From Basidiobolus ranarum (Eukaryota > Basidiobolomycota > Basidiobolomycetes > Basidiobolales): a stretch of 42,843 nt of DNA. The stretch lies in the NCBI GenBank assembly GCA_040143965.1, contig JASJQH010000033.1, positions 1 to 42,843 on the forward strand, read 5' to 3'. A program made the translations under genes and the position numbers. Below the pieces are notes generated by a model, which saw nothing but the letters and a program-made list of their open reading frames with translations, made no database searches and had not been told where the DNA came from. This document shows, in pieces, positions 1 through 9,949 of the stretch (positions are counted from its first letter, which is position 1; each line of letters begins with the position of its first letter).

Positions 1-359
1 CATAGTTCTCTGAGATTTTAGCCAATCATTTGCAACTATTTTGCAAGATCTTGAAATTTCACTCCTGAAACTGAAAAAATTGATTAAAATCAAATCTAAC
101 TTGATGATTTTTTGATGGGAAGTAAACAGTCAATCCCAAATGGATTAAAATTGTGATGGTTTTCCTACAATAACAATCCTCAAATTTCTGTTAGGGGTAC
201 TGGATGGCAATCTTGTTTTGTTATTGGCTGTTTCTAAGCAATTTCATTACATCAAGCTTACCATCCGCAAATTCCAAAGCCATTCCAAATGCATTTCAAA
301 TCAAAATTAAAATTGGCTTCCAAGTAAAAGCCTGATGGCATGTAAGGAAGAATACCAGC

Positions 360-1370
360 AAGAACAGAGGACTTAATTGATGGGCAGTCTAGTAATCCAC
401 TGTTTACTTTGGAAGGCATTAATATGCCAGATACTAAATGAAGTAGTGATGAAGTATTAATCAATTTACCAGATGTGTTCCTTTCCAGCAATAGTGGAAG
501 TGAAAAGATTTTAATTGTCCAATCACAGAGTAAGTCTATAGTTGAGCAAAGTTTAATAGAAACAGCATCCAGTCCATCAACTTCCAAAATGGCCACTTTG
601 CCAACTGTTGAACAACTCTTCATAGAAAATTTAGATAGAATTATTACAACAAAGGAATTGTAGGCAGAACACCATAATGATTTGTATGCAATCATAAGTA
701 AAAACTACCAAGTTGCAATACAGGCCATGACAAGCAATAATGCCACAATATGGCAGTTAATGCAGCATTCTGAAGCAACTAGTCAACAGTTAGAGAGTCA
801 CTCAACAAAGATACAAGACATTCAGAATGCTGTACTTGAACTACAGCAACCTGCTGCTCCCTCCATCCACTCCCATACAGGATACCATACATATGAACAT
901 TACCATGAAAATCTAGCATAGCAGAATTTGTGTTTAACTATTAAGCCTGCACAATAACCCAGAATTGCTGGGCACATGAAAGTTAGAATTTCACAGGAAA
1001 AGCAGCAAACCAAAAGACTCTGAATGTCCAAGCTGCCATCACTTGCTCTGATGATGAGTGATTTAACATTTTGGAAACTGTGTGGAATCATGCCCAAATT
1101 TGCCTTGATTTGAGCCAATGGTGGAAAAACCAAGAACCAGGGGTTATTCTGAAGGTTCTAGACTTACATCATGTGGCTTATCCTGGGTTTTTGCAAGCAA
1201 ATGGCAATTGAGCTAGTATAGGCATATTCATGAAATATCCCAAAGTTGTATGCAATTATCAACTTGGAAAATAAAGGGAAGCAGCTAAACAAGTACTCAA
1301 GGAGCAGGAAGTTAGTAAACTCAAGGGAAAAGCAAAGGAGCCAGTGAGTTTAGGCTCTACTGTCCCACTT
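360..1370 (+). pseudogene. Decayed coding region, family unknown
   Basis: The forward strand between roughly 360 and 1370 reads like a former protein gene: long stretches without stops carry a plausible amino-acid mix, including a Gln/Ser/Thr-rich probable coiled coil encoded around 690-880, followed by Trp/His-containing stretches further down. The reading is interrupted several times and passes between frames, so it is not an intact gene. I recognise no family; a remnant of a repeated or transposon-borne gene is possible, but no terminal repeats or target duplications are visible. The window edge may cut off its upstream part. Confidence 0.4.
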
Positions 1371-1879
1371 GTATCTGCTAGTACAATTACCTTTTGGTTA
1401 CTATGATTAGTTAGTAAATTTCAGTTGTGGCTGTGAAATGGGTGCTTAAGAAAGTACATATTAAGCAGTGTGAGAAGAAAATAGTCAATGCAGCGTTTAC
1501 AATATTTCTACACGGCTCAGAATTTTAAGAGAGGAGTGCCCCTGAGGTACAAATACCTCAGCTTAATTCCAGTAGTTACTAGTACCGGAATGAATAATAT
1601 TAGGAATCAACAAATATTATGATAATACTCAGAGGGAACAATAGTTTTTGATTAATCGAGTTGATTAAAGCAAAATTAATCGTATGAACCAGAGCATAAC
1701 AACTATAGTTTCATAAAATTTCCGTATGAAACGTTGCAATAGCATAGTAATAATTCCTTTTTACCTGAGTACTGAAGTTTCTCAAGACTGTTACATTTAG
1801 TTTCATAATATATTCCAGAAATTACTTGATAATTGAGTACCACCCTCAAGAGACACCCTGCAATTGATTCTTTTTCAAA
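1371..1879. other. Non-coding stretch upstream of a secreted-protein gene
   Basis: AT-rich, with no convincing coding frame. It presumably holds the promoter of the gene starting at 1880; I see no clear TATA box. Confidence 0.4.
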
Positions 1880-2230
1880 ATGCGAATCCCGTTTTTGTGC
1901 TGTGTGGTGCTTCTCTGTACTGTTCAAGCGGAAGTCAGTGAACCAGGATTATTGACTAATGTAGTAGAAAATGAGGATGTGGATGTGAAGAGTGAAGAAT
2001 ATCTACGAGCTAACGCGGAAATGGAAGCATCCCTTCAGGAGCTTAAGCACGAATTCCAAGAATTGATTGACGACATTATTAAATCTCTCCTTGGTTTTCA
2101 TGCGAATTTTGACGGCACCATGAATGGGCGCTTAGGGGGTGTAATGCTTAAAGGGTCAGATGGAAAGGAGTTAAAGGGTCACTTGGAATGGGAAACCAAG
2201 TTAGTGTCAAAGTTCGTAGTAGATAAGTAA
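1880..2230 (+). CDS. Small secreted protein, 116 aa, unknown function
   Basis: Single-exon gene for 116 residues. The N-terminus is a textbook signal peptide: Met-Arg, then a hydrophobic Ile/Pro/Phe/Leu/Cys/Val core to about residue 15, then Val-Gln-Ala at 15-17 as a likely cleavage site. The mature part is acidic and probably helical (residues 35-70, rich in Glu and Leu), followed by a Gly-rich stretch (about 77-95) and a Lys-rich tail. The mature part contains no cysteine, unlike many fungal effectors. No family is recognised. It converges with the ATX1 gene about 300 bp downstream. The chosen ATG is the first of the frame and directly precedes the signal peptide. Confidence 0.6.
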   Translation: MRIPFLCCVVLLCTVQAEVSEPGLLTNVVENEDVDVKSEEYLRANAEMEASLQELKHEFQELIDDIIKSLLGFHANFDGTMNGRLGGVMLKGSDGKELKGHLEWETKLVSKFVVDK

Positions 2231-2528
2231 ACGGAATATTTCACACCTTGACATCAATGATAAATAACTGCAAATATTAGACTACGTATTAGCTAACTAT
2301 TATATTGGAAAATAAACTGGGATTCATTTAAACTCGATAGTAGAGCAAATCTTATGAGATGGGGGATACTTTACTCTATCTTAACTGTATATGTATATAT
2401 ATATAAACAATGAATTGGCTAGAAAAAGGCCTGTTTATTGATTATCTTGTTAGATATTAGACCCAAAGCCATAAGTGACAGAAACGAACAGAAATACATG
2501 GTGCTGGGGTTACTAAATGAGTCCCCAT

Positions 2529-2849
2529 TTAGAGAGGAGTGACTTCTTTACCAGTCTTCTTGATGGTCTCAAATATGACTGCCTGTGAAGCATCTCCATG
2601 TACAGTTACAGTTTGATCCTCCAGTGATATTTCGTAGTCGGTAACTCCTATTGTAATGAAATTAGTGAATAATCTGTATACAAGTAATTGAGATATCTCT
2701 ATCTGTACCATCAAGCTTCTTTAGAACTCGTTCAACTGCACCGGAGCAACCAGAGCAACTCATGGCAACTTTGAATTTGTGGGTTTGCTAGATAGCTTGT
2801 TAGTTCATCGCCGTAGTAAGTAAATCAGATCAAATATACTTACAGCCAT
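2529..2849 (-). CDS. ATX1: Copper chaperone, Atx1/ATOX1 family
   Basis: Atx1-type metallochaperones bind Cu(I) in the cytosol and hand it to the P-type ATPase Ccc2 in the secretory pathway. Three exons are read on the minus strand: 2844-2849, 2709-2787 and 2529-2647, with introns of 56 and 61 nt. The first exon is only six bases (Met-Ala). The product is 67 residues with one heavy-metal-associated domain. The metal site is Met-Ser-Cys-Ser-Gly-Cys at about residues 11-16, matching the family motif MxCxxC. The C-terminal Lys-Thr-Gly-Lys segment matches the loop-5 lysine region of Atx1. Length is close to yeast Atx1 (73 aa). Both introns have GT-AG ends, and a CTAAC branch site is visible in the first. 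Confidence 0.93.
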
Positions 2850-3469
2850 TTCAATAGGTAGGAATGGGAGGTTTCTTGCTAGAAGAACGACTTCCTAGCG
2901 TACTTAAATAAGGACCTAGGAAGGAACAGTAGGGATGGTTCCTCCTATAATTTCCCTAAAATGGAAATGATCTAGAAGGATTACTTCTAAGGGTACAAGA
3001 TAAATTAATTAAATATGGTGAAACCATCACACCTTACAGCTACCCTGAGAGTAATATTCGCAACCTCCCAATAACAAAGGCAAGTACATATTAAGAATTT
3101 TGGAAAGTTCAAATTTGTACATTGTTACAGATAATAAATCACAACACGCCTATTAAACATATTCCCCGGTCAACTCGTGAATAAACCCGTATGTAGGAGT
3201 ATGTAAATAGGTATGTAGAAACGGGACCTAGTAAGCACAGCGTACTAGCAGTTGACTCCATCATTTACTTGTTCAGAATTTCTGAAAAAACAAACAACGC
3301 TACTAAACACGTGACTCTGAGCCTATAGCACTTTGCTCACTACACGACATGATAGGAATATATGTTCAAGTACGGAAATATGCTCATAACTCAAATGTCC
3401 TCTGTACTACTGAAATGCATTTTGGCTTACTGCTTATTATCCCGACAATTTTTCAGTATTCCCTTCAAC
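2850..3469. other. Intergenic: divergent promoter region
   Basis: No gene seen. This lies between ATX1 (minus) and the secreted-protein gene that starts at 3545 (plus), so it should contain both promoters. Confidence 0.4.
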
Positions 3470-3477
3470 TATATATA
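3470..3477 (+). promoter_or_regulatory. TATA box of the 3545 gene
   Basis: TATATATA about 70 bp upstream of the ATG at 3545. Its position inside the longer open frame (which opens at 3362) argues that translation starts at 3545 rather than 3362. Confidence 0.5.
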
Positions 3478-3544
3478 CTCGTTTACTATCAGCCCGTTCA
3501 AGAAGAAATCCAAGAGTAACGAACCCAAGCATAATATATTTAGA

Positions 3545-4489
3545 ATGAAGCTCACGATTAACTATTCACTTTGCATCTATGTGATATTATTGGACTCCAT
3601 TAAATCTGCAGTAATTTGTAGACAACCAATTGCCCCTACGAAAGTGGAAAGCAAAACATTGGATACTTTCACTAATATTTTGGAGATTGTCGAACCTCGG
3701 ATAGACCGTACAAACTCTGACTTGAAATTTGCTACAAAGGGATACGCCCCAAAGACAAAACACAAAATCGGATCCAAATGTACATGCCCTAAAAACTGCA
3801 CCAAACATGGTAATCGAAAAACATATTATCCGCCAAAGAATTTGCTACCCAGTAACGGAGACAACGAAGGTTCCGAATCAAGCTCTACAAAAATCCCAAA
3901 TGATACTCCATCCTCCTCAACCAATACTTGTAGGGGGAAAGTTCATGAATCAAAAATCATAAATCATACTACCAATACCGATGTAAAACCCTTAATTCAA
4001 GGCCCTCAGAAAGCAAGCCCCTTAGAAAGTCCAACAAACAATATAGGTGGTGCCAAAACTGATACCTCCAATGACCAAATACCTGTATTGGAATCACAAA
4101 ACCACGCTAGCCTAGGTCAGCCCTCAATTCCCAATGAGAGTACTGGAATCAGAAGTGACCAAGATCCTCAAGCTACCGAACATCAATCCTCAATATCAGA
4201 ACCTAAGCAAGAGATTGTGGAAGAACCGGCAGTGAAAAACGAGCCAGAGGCAAAAACGGACGAACCAATCTTTGATCGGGAAAGCAGTAATAAAGGGGAC
4301 ATTTTACAAGGTGATAAACCGGATCCTGATAGTAGCAATGATATTAATCATAAGCCAGAAGAAATCTCGACAATCCCAAATACCGTAGATGTCCCTATCA
4401 TCGATGGAATTTTTGCCTTTCTTCCACGTAAATCACCCACTCCTTTACTTGAAACAGTATTAGTTCAATCGCCTCCTATTGTGCTTTAG
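3545..4489 (+). CDS. Probable secreted or wall-associated Ser/Asn/Pro-rich protein, 314 aa
   Basis: The open frame extends upstream to 3362, but I choose the ATG at 3545. A TATA box lies about 70 bp before it, and the resulting N-terminus (Met-Lys-Leu-Thr-Ile-Asn, then a hydrophobic Leu/Cys/Ile/Tyr/Val core ending near Lys-Ser-Ala-Val) looks like a signal peptide. A short conserved-looking part with a Cys-Thr-Cys-Pro-Lys-Asn-Cys cluster follows at about residues 78-84. Nearly all the rest (about 100-290) is low-complexity Ser/Asn/Pro/Glu/Lys sequence, probably disordered, with several Asn-x-Ser/Thr sites. No family recognised; a surface or secreted glycoprotein is a guess. No GPI-type hydrophobic C-terminus is present. 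Confidence 0.55.
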   Translation: MKLTINYSLCIYVILLDSIKSAVICRQPIAPTKVESKTLDTFTNILEIVEPRIDRTNSDLKFATKGYAPKTKHKIGSKCTCPKNCTKHGNRKTYYPPKNLLPSNGDNEGSESSSTKIPNDTPSSSTNTCRGKVHESKIINHTTNTDVKPLIQGPQKASPLESPTNNIGGAKTDTSNDQIPVLESQNHASLGQPSIPNESTGIRSDQDPQATEHQSSISEPKQEIVEEPAVKNEPEAKTDEPIFDRESSNKGDILQGDKPDPDSSNDINHKPEEISTIPNTVDVPIIDGIFAFLPRKSPTPLLETVLVQSPPIVL

Positions 4490-4801
4490 TAAAGTGATCC
4501 AGAAAAGTTATCAACGGATGGTGCATTAATATCGTGTCAAAATGTGGATTAGACACGTCCATATCCAAAACGATGTATAATATTTATTTCCTCGTCATTC
4601 CACAATTGAGCTTGTTACGTAATTAGATTTTTCATCACCCATCAAATGATGGAACCTATCTATTATATTTGCTATACATGAGAGCAAGATATGGCTTCTA
4701 GAATCGCTAAATCCCATATCGATTTTCCGGAAAATAAAAGTACAAAGTCAATATTGCATTTGTAATCCTATGATTTGTAAATTTTCTTTGTAAACCAGAA
4801 A
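4490..4801. other. 3' flank before tRNA-Arg copy 1
   Basis: No coding potential seen; AT-rich 3' region of the preceding gene, containing an AATAAA-type signal. Confidence 0.4.
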
Positions 4802-4874
4802 GGCCCTGTAGCTCAGTGGAAAGAGTGTCTCCCTCCGGAGGAGAAAGTCGTGGGTTCGACCCCCACCCGGGTCG
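4802..4874 (+). tRNA. tRNA-Arg (CCG), copy 1
   Basis: A 73-nt cloverleaf without intron. The acceptor is GGCCCUG against CCGGGUC; the D stem is GCUC/GAGU. The anticodon stem UCUCC/GGAGA is perfect, with loop C-U-CCG-G-A, so the anticodon is CCG (reads CGG, Arg). The T stem is GUGGG/CCCAC with loop UUCGACC, and the discriminator is G73. The acceptor stem has one mismatch (U6 opposite C67) and a G2-U71 pair. Internal Pol III A and B boxes are intact. The sequence is identical to copies at 9037 and 12069. Confidence 0.93.
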
Positions 4875-4879
4875 TTTGA

Positions 4880-4885
4880 TTTTTT
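4880..4885 (+). terminator. Pol III terminator of tRNA copy 1
   Basis: Run of six T residues five bases after the mature tRNA 3' end. Confidence 0.8.
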
Positions 4886-5579
4886 GGTAAACTTTCTCTT
4901 GAATCTCATTGATTTAAACTAGACATACTAGGTCAAAATAAAGGAGTTGGGCACTTGATGTATTTTACATATTATAAATTTCATTACAAACAGGAAATGA
5001 AATAAGGGTGATGTCCTAAAGAAATATGAAATGCAACCTATCCATTAGAGATACATTATGAATAGACCTTTCAGAACAACATTAATTTTAGAATACGAAT
5101 GATCTGATCTCAAGGTAGAGATAGCGTATGCGACAAAAATGATCATCCGGACTTATCGTTGTCTTTATGTGAGTGAGTTACTAGAAAAATAAATTCTTGT
5201 GCATCGATCCAGGCTATTGATATATGAACTCTCTCCTGAAGATTTCATTGACGGAGTAACACTAGATCCGCGATGCTTGCGGTTAGCCTAGGATGGATTC
5301 GAAGGAAATTTAAGATGTCACAAGTTATGGCGTTTACCATAACATTAAATCAATATACAGCCAGTGTTCAGGCTTGCTGGTAGAAGATAGTCAAGTAATT
5401 GTTTATTTGAACTCTATTTGATTGAATATCTAGGCTTTTAATAATTATGGAGTATAATCTTACAAGGGGTGCCTGAATCCTGATAAGTCGTATTAGGTAT
5501 ATATATTAACACGGAAAGTAGGGAGCTAGTCAATTAGTAATAAGGGGTGATAAGGGTAAAGGAAATTCAATAACATAAA
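4886..5579. other. Intergenic, nothing recognised
   Basis: About 700 bp between tRNA copy 1 and the 3' end of SVF1. No coding frame or repeat is supported. Confidence 0.4.
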
Positions 5580-6772
5580 TTAATTCAAAAATGAACATTC
5601 GTAAAAGGCTTTCCCACTGAAACGGATTTTCTCTTCACCGATAACGACTTCCACATCGGCATTATCGTAATATTGATACACATAAGGCTTGGTAAAAAGC
5701 GTCTGAATCACTTTTCTAAGCAAGAAAGGGAGTTCACTCAAGACATCAATCTTGGCAATCAAGAATTGTGGCTTGACTGACATCTCAGCATGGAACTTCT
5801 CTTTCTTTAGGGTCTCACCTGACCATATATATTTGATCTCAGTCGGTACTTCATATTTTGTATCGGCATCAAGTTTGGTAGCAACAAATCGGGATGTATT
5901 ATCTACTGTTACTGCAACTAGTTCATCATTGAATACAAAAGAACCCTGCGTAACATCGGTACAACCGTAAGATTTAGGGGTTTCAAATTGAAGCATACTA
6001 AGAGCAGCCTTTTCACTTTGAAAAGAGATAAGGTTACACTTAGAAGCCACTTCGTGTGGCTTTAATCCAAGAAGGGCGTGAATGAATATACCTTCTCCGT
6101 CCAATTCAGTATCTTTACCATCAAAGTGTATGGTACCGGTAACTTTACCGCAAGGGATAAATTTGTGACAGATGAAGTTACTGCTGTTGACTTTGTTGAA
6201 GAAAGTCTTTCCCTCTCCAATTTTGTATCCGCTTTCAACAGGGGTAAATTGAAATTTGACCTGAATACTCTTCAGTGTTAGGTCGACTGCCAATTCTTGA
6301 TTTTTGCCGTGCTGGATAGACATTCCATCCAAATTCACTGATAGTTTGTCAGCGCTAAGCTTGAAAGAACGAGAAGAGCGATTCGCTGTTTCGAATTTGT
6401 GGACATCACCCCTAACATATCGAGCAGAAGTTTGTATTGTTGGACTCAACCTAAGATTGGGAGTTTTAGTAAATATATATAGAAACATTTGGATCGAATT
6501 ATTCGCTAGTGACAACATACCCAATATTGGAATGAGCAAGCTGGATGAACAGAAGGCCACCGTCTTTAAGATGAATGTAGAAAGTGACGGTCTCAGTCGC
6601 GGAACCTGAGGCCAAGGTCCATTTAAGATCCTCAGTAGTTAATCTGCTAACTAAAGGGAGGCCTTTTTCTTTGGCAATATCGCAAGCTAAATAGAGATCT
6701 GAAGGTACAACATGTTAGCACAGTTTTGTTTGTATTCTTCGAATCTCAAGAAACATACGCACCAGAAGACAT
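5580..6772 (-). CDS. SVF1: Survival factor 1 (Svf1), lipocalin-like
   Basis: Svf1 is a fungal lipocalin-like protein needed for survival under oxidative and cold stress and, in yeast, linked to sphingolipid/ceramide handling at ER-Golgi. Exons on the minus strand: 6763-6772 (10 nt), 6521-6698 and 5580-6450; introns of 64 and 70 nt. The 352-residue product fits the family. The N-terminal half has the 'TETVTFYIHL...GGLLFIQLAHSNIG' pattern. The C-terminal half has 'CGKVTGTIHFDGKDTELDGEG' type strands and the 'ALLGLKPHEVASKCNL' pattern, like the 'ALQGMKPHHAASKWN' block of other Svf1 proteins. The first donor (GTGCGT) was chosen because it alone keeps frame with the visible acceptor. A shorter GTATGT alternative four bases on would break the frame. 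Confidence 0.87.
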
Positions 6773-6831
6773 AGTTCGAGTTAGAGGAAAGTATTAGAAC
6801 AACGAGAAGTCAAATGGGAGGCTTCATGCTC

Positions 6832-6839
6832 TATTTATG
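6832..6839 (-). promoter_or_regulatory. TATA-like element upstream of SVF1
   Basis: CATAAATA on the minus strand, about 60 bp before the SVF1 start codon at 6772. Confidence 0.35.
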
Positions 6840-7690
6840 GGAAAATCAATAAAGTTCATTGCATTATTGAAAATCACAATTTACCAAATTTGGAGCCAAT
6901 GCAATCCCATACGTTAATATGTATAATTTACATGTTGGACAAATACAATTCATTATTAGCATGGAATAAAAATAAATCATCGTACCACCACTCTTTCCCC
7001 ATAATTTCTCTTGCTCTTTAATTATGAAAGTTTATTTAAGTTTATTATGAAAAAGAGTGGTTTTTGCTTCAAGGGCACGTTTTCTGTAAACATATCGGCT
7101 ACTACAAGAGTGAAGCATGATGACTGTAATGATGCACCGCAATAAATACATGCCACATATATGATCTCTGTCGGACAATCCATATAATCCTTCTCATGAA
7201 GGTGGGAGGGCGTATTAGTGGAATTGAAACATTCATCTCCGCAGAGGAGGTAGGAGGTAGGAGATTAGGTATGTTTGTTCTAACTAGGAATCAACCTGAA
7301 TTTCGCCAATCTAAATCCAACTAATATAATATTCTAACACTAGCCTGACTAATGTGATCTCCAGAAACATCACAACCATGCAAGATGTTTGTCATCAAAC
7401 CATCTGCATCTGTACACATCGATTTAGCTCTTTCCATCTGAATCGGTCTGAGCTGCTCTCGAACACGATCCTCAATTTATAATCAGATTTTGGAATTTAA
7501 CCAATATTTATTCCAAATGTGCTTACATTTAAGCTCCATGAAAATTTGTATGACGTATTATTCAGATTTGAAAAACTACATGTTGCGTAATTATCAAATT
7601 GAAAATATCTCAACAACGTAGAGTATTTCTGCGGTTACGAGTACTTCTGTTCAACACATTTCTACATTTGGACCATTTTCTTTATTAAAT
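6840..7690. other. Divergent promoter region between SVF1 and PRE4
   Basis: No gene seen. It presumably drives SVF1 (minus) and the proteasome beta-7 gene (plus). I looked for the yeast Rpn4/PACE hexamer and did not find it. Confidence 0.4.
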
Positions 7691-8750
7691 ATGGAGCATT
7701 TTCCTTTGCATTGGGGTAGACCTCGTCAAGAGAACGCTTCCGCAGATAACTTTAACTCCTACCCACTTTATAAAAGTCATCCTACAGCTGCTCATGGGCC
7801 TATAACACATACACAGTAAGAATCTGTAGCAACATTTATTGTACTATACATTTATGTTAATCTTATTCATATAGACAACCTATTGTTACTGGTACTTCGA
7901 TCTTGGCAATTAAGTATAAGGATGGAATTATGATGGCTGCCGATTGCCTTGGTATGTCAGTTATATTCATTTGTTAATCTAGTGAATCTATATAATTAAC
8001 AGAACTATTTAGGATCTTATGGAAGTTTGGCACGTTTTCGTGATGTTGAGCGTCTCTCAGCAGTTGGTGATTACACTATTCTCGGTGCTGGTGGAGATAT
8101 CTCTGATTATCAGTACACTAAACACTTACTCGAAAAATTAATGTTAGTTCAAGTTAAAATTATTTGACATCCTTGTTATTGGTTGTATTTGGGAGGAATT
8201 CTAGAAAGCTTACAATATTGCATTTTAGGATTAAGGAGTATTATATGGATGATGGCCATGTCCTTGGTACACCACACATTTATGAGTACTTGAGTCAAGT
8301 TATGTATGCTCGTCGTACGAAGATGAACCCACTTTGGAATGCTTATATTGTTGGTGGTGTCCATGAAGGAAAAGGGTATGTATTATAATTTTTAGCCTTT
8401 AGTTGGCTAATAAGTTTCTCACCAATTTATAAATTAGATTTTTAGGCTTTGTTGATCTTCAAGGAACCACTTATCAATCTAGCACCATTGCCACCGGATT
8501 CGGAGCTTACTTGGCTCAACCTATTCTTCGTAAAGCTGTCGAAGGTAAGGAGGAGACATTGACTGAGGAAGAAGCAGTCAAAATCCTCGAAGATTGCATG
8601 CGTGTGTTGTTTTACCGTGATGCTCGTTCTTTGAATAAGTTCCAACGCGCTAAGGCCACAGCAGAGGGTGTGGAAATAACCGAACCCTACTCTTTACCCA
8701 CAGAATGGAGCTTTGCTGAAAATATTCGTGGTTACGGCTCTCAAAATTAG
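7691..8750 (+). CDS. PRE4: 20S proteasome subunit beta-7 (Pre4/PSMB4)
   Basis: Beta-7 is a non-catalytic subunit of the inner rings of the 20S core particle; its C-terminal tail helps join the two half-proteasomes. Five exons: 7691-7815, 7875-7951, 8013-8142, 8229-8375 and 8438-8750, giving 263 residues. The propeptide opens 'MEHFPLHWGRPR', a start typical of fungal Pre4. The mature domain begins near 'QPIVTGTS' (residues 43-50), followed by 'LGSYGSLARFRDVERL' and 'RRTKMNPLWNAYIVGG'. The 'CMRVLFYRDARSLNKFQ' block and a C-terminal extension complete the match to PSMB4. The intron at 8143 uses a GTTAGT donor. All exon phases agree. Confidence 0.96.
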
Positions 8751-9026
8751 AGTCAAACTAAGGCAATTTGATCTGCTATCTTCATTTCGATATAATAAAT
8801 AATATTTGACTCAATATTATATTCAATAACAAACATACGTCTACAGTTTTAGATAATATGTCACATATAAGATGTGGTTGATGTTAAATATTGACAACTT
8901 TGTGTGATTTTGCGTTTTTGAAAAACCCGAACCCCTATTGATTTGTGGTATCAATAAAGTTTTAAACGAATGTACTTGGTTCTTCTGGTATATTAAATGC
9001 TCAAAAAACATCAAGTTCAAAGCAAT

Positions 9027-9031
9027 AAAAA
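9027..9031 (-). terminator. Pol III terminator of tRNA copy 2
   Basis: Run of five T residues on the minus strand, five bases after the mature tRNA 3' end. Confidence 0.75.
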
Positions 9032-9036
9032 GTCAA

Positions 9037-9109
9037 CGACCCGGGTGGGGGTCGAACCCACGACTTTCTCCTCCGGAGGGAGACACTCTTTCCACTGAGC
9101 TACAGGGCC
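9037..9109 (-). tRNA. tRNA-Arg (CCG), copy 2
   Basis: The same 73-nt sequence as the copy at 4802, on the opposite strand. The identity extends about six bases upstream (AGAAA before the mature 5' end), but the downstream flanks differ. The anticodon is CCG and the U6/C67 acceptor mismatch is also present. Confidence 0.93.
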
Positions 9110-9853
9110 TTTCTGATTTAGAAAGAAAATTTTCAACTCATACGATTACAAATAGAATATTGACCCTGTATGAACTACTACATGAACACATACATTTATC
9201 TCAGTTCAATAGAAATCCCATCTGAAAGGTTCTACTTTATAACCTAAAAAGGAGTAAAATCTAAAAAGGATTTTGGTGGATATGTTTGCTAGATTTTTGG
9301 ATTAATCACAGCATCTAACCGTGGTAAGACCCAAATGCATAAATTCAAATGTGGCACCTTCTGTGGCTTAGTCTCTTGGTAATGAACCTCGGAAGATTCG
9401 ATGTACTACAAAGCTCAATCTCTATTCAACTCAAGATGGCTTTTTTGTATGATAATAGTCGTCGCTCGGGTTATCATAATGGATTTGAACACACTAGACT
9501 AAACATACATGATACAAAATATTGAAATTCCTTCTGTTAACAGCTTTGCTAAGGTTGGCTTTATTGATAGCTATAGTAGTTAGTTCGAAAATAAAAGCGC
9601 ATAATATCTCTGCGATCCTCTATGATCACAGCTAGGCTATATACATGATCTGATTTGACAGTTGTAAGCAGGATATATGAGAGCAGAGTAAATACTACAA
9701 TACTGATATGCCATGAAATAGAGCACAATATTCTAAATATGCTTCAAAGCTATAGAACTTTTATATCCATACCTTCTAAATTCGATGTGGCGACTCCACC
9801 AATGATTGTTCCTGATGTTGAGCTACATATTAGTCATGCATGGTCGAAATGAC
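9110..9853. other. Intergenic, nothing recognised
   Basis: About 740 bp between tRNA copy 2 and the TRP2 promoter; scattered short open frames only, none supported. Confidence 0.4.
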
Positions 9854-9860
9854 TGACTCA
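9854..9860 (+). promoter_or_regulatory. Gcn4/Cpc1-type site TGACTCA upstream of TRP2
   Basis: A perfect 7-bp AP-1/Gcn4 consensus 90 bp before the TRP2 start codon. In fungi, bZIP factors Gcn4/Cpc1 bind this sequence to raise amino-acid biosynthetic genes, including tryptophan genes, under starvation. Function here is inferred from sequence and position. Confidence 0.65.
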
Positions 9861-9949
9861 TTATTACTATTTCAGGTTGAGCAGTAGATTTCAACTATAT
9901 TTACGTTCCTTCTGATTTCCCCGAACTTTATACGACGCTCACCTAAAAT

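Noticed and set aside
258-695. 145-codon minus-strand frame at the window start
   Set aside because: It is antisense to the coding-like plus strand and has no features of its own.
3333-3340. TTTGCTCA, resembling a Mac1 copper-response element, between ATX1 and the 3545 gene
   Set aside because: Single short match about 480 bp from ATX1 in an AT-rich region; too weak to claim copper control.
3362-3544. Upstream extension of the secreted-protein frame
   Set aside because: It would place a TATA box inside the coding region and bury the signal peptide; the ATG at 3545 fits better.
7757-7765. TATAAAAG inside PRE4 exon 1
   Set aside because: The exon 1 protein start is typical of fungal Pre4 and no usable ATG follows before exon 2, so this is coding sequence rather than a promoter.
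9340-9410. tRNA-like stretch (TGGCTTAG...TTGGTA...GATTCGA)
   Set aside because: Stems do not form a cloverleaf and the B box is poor.
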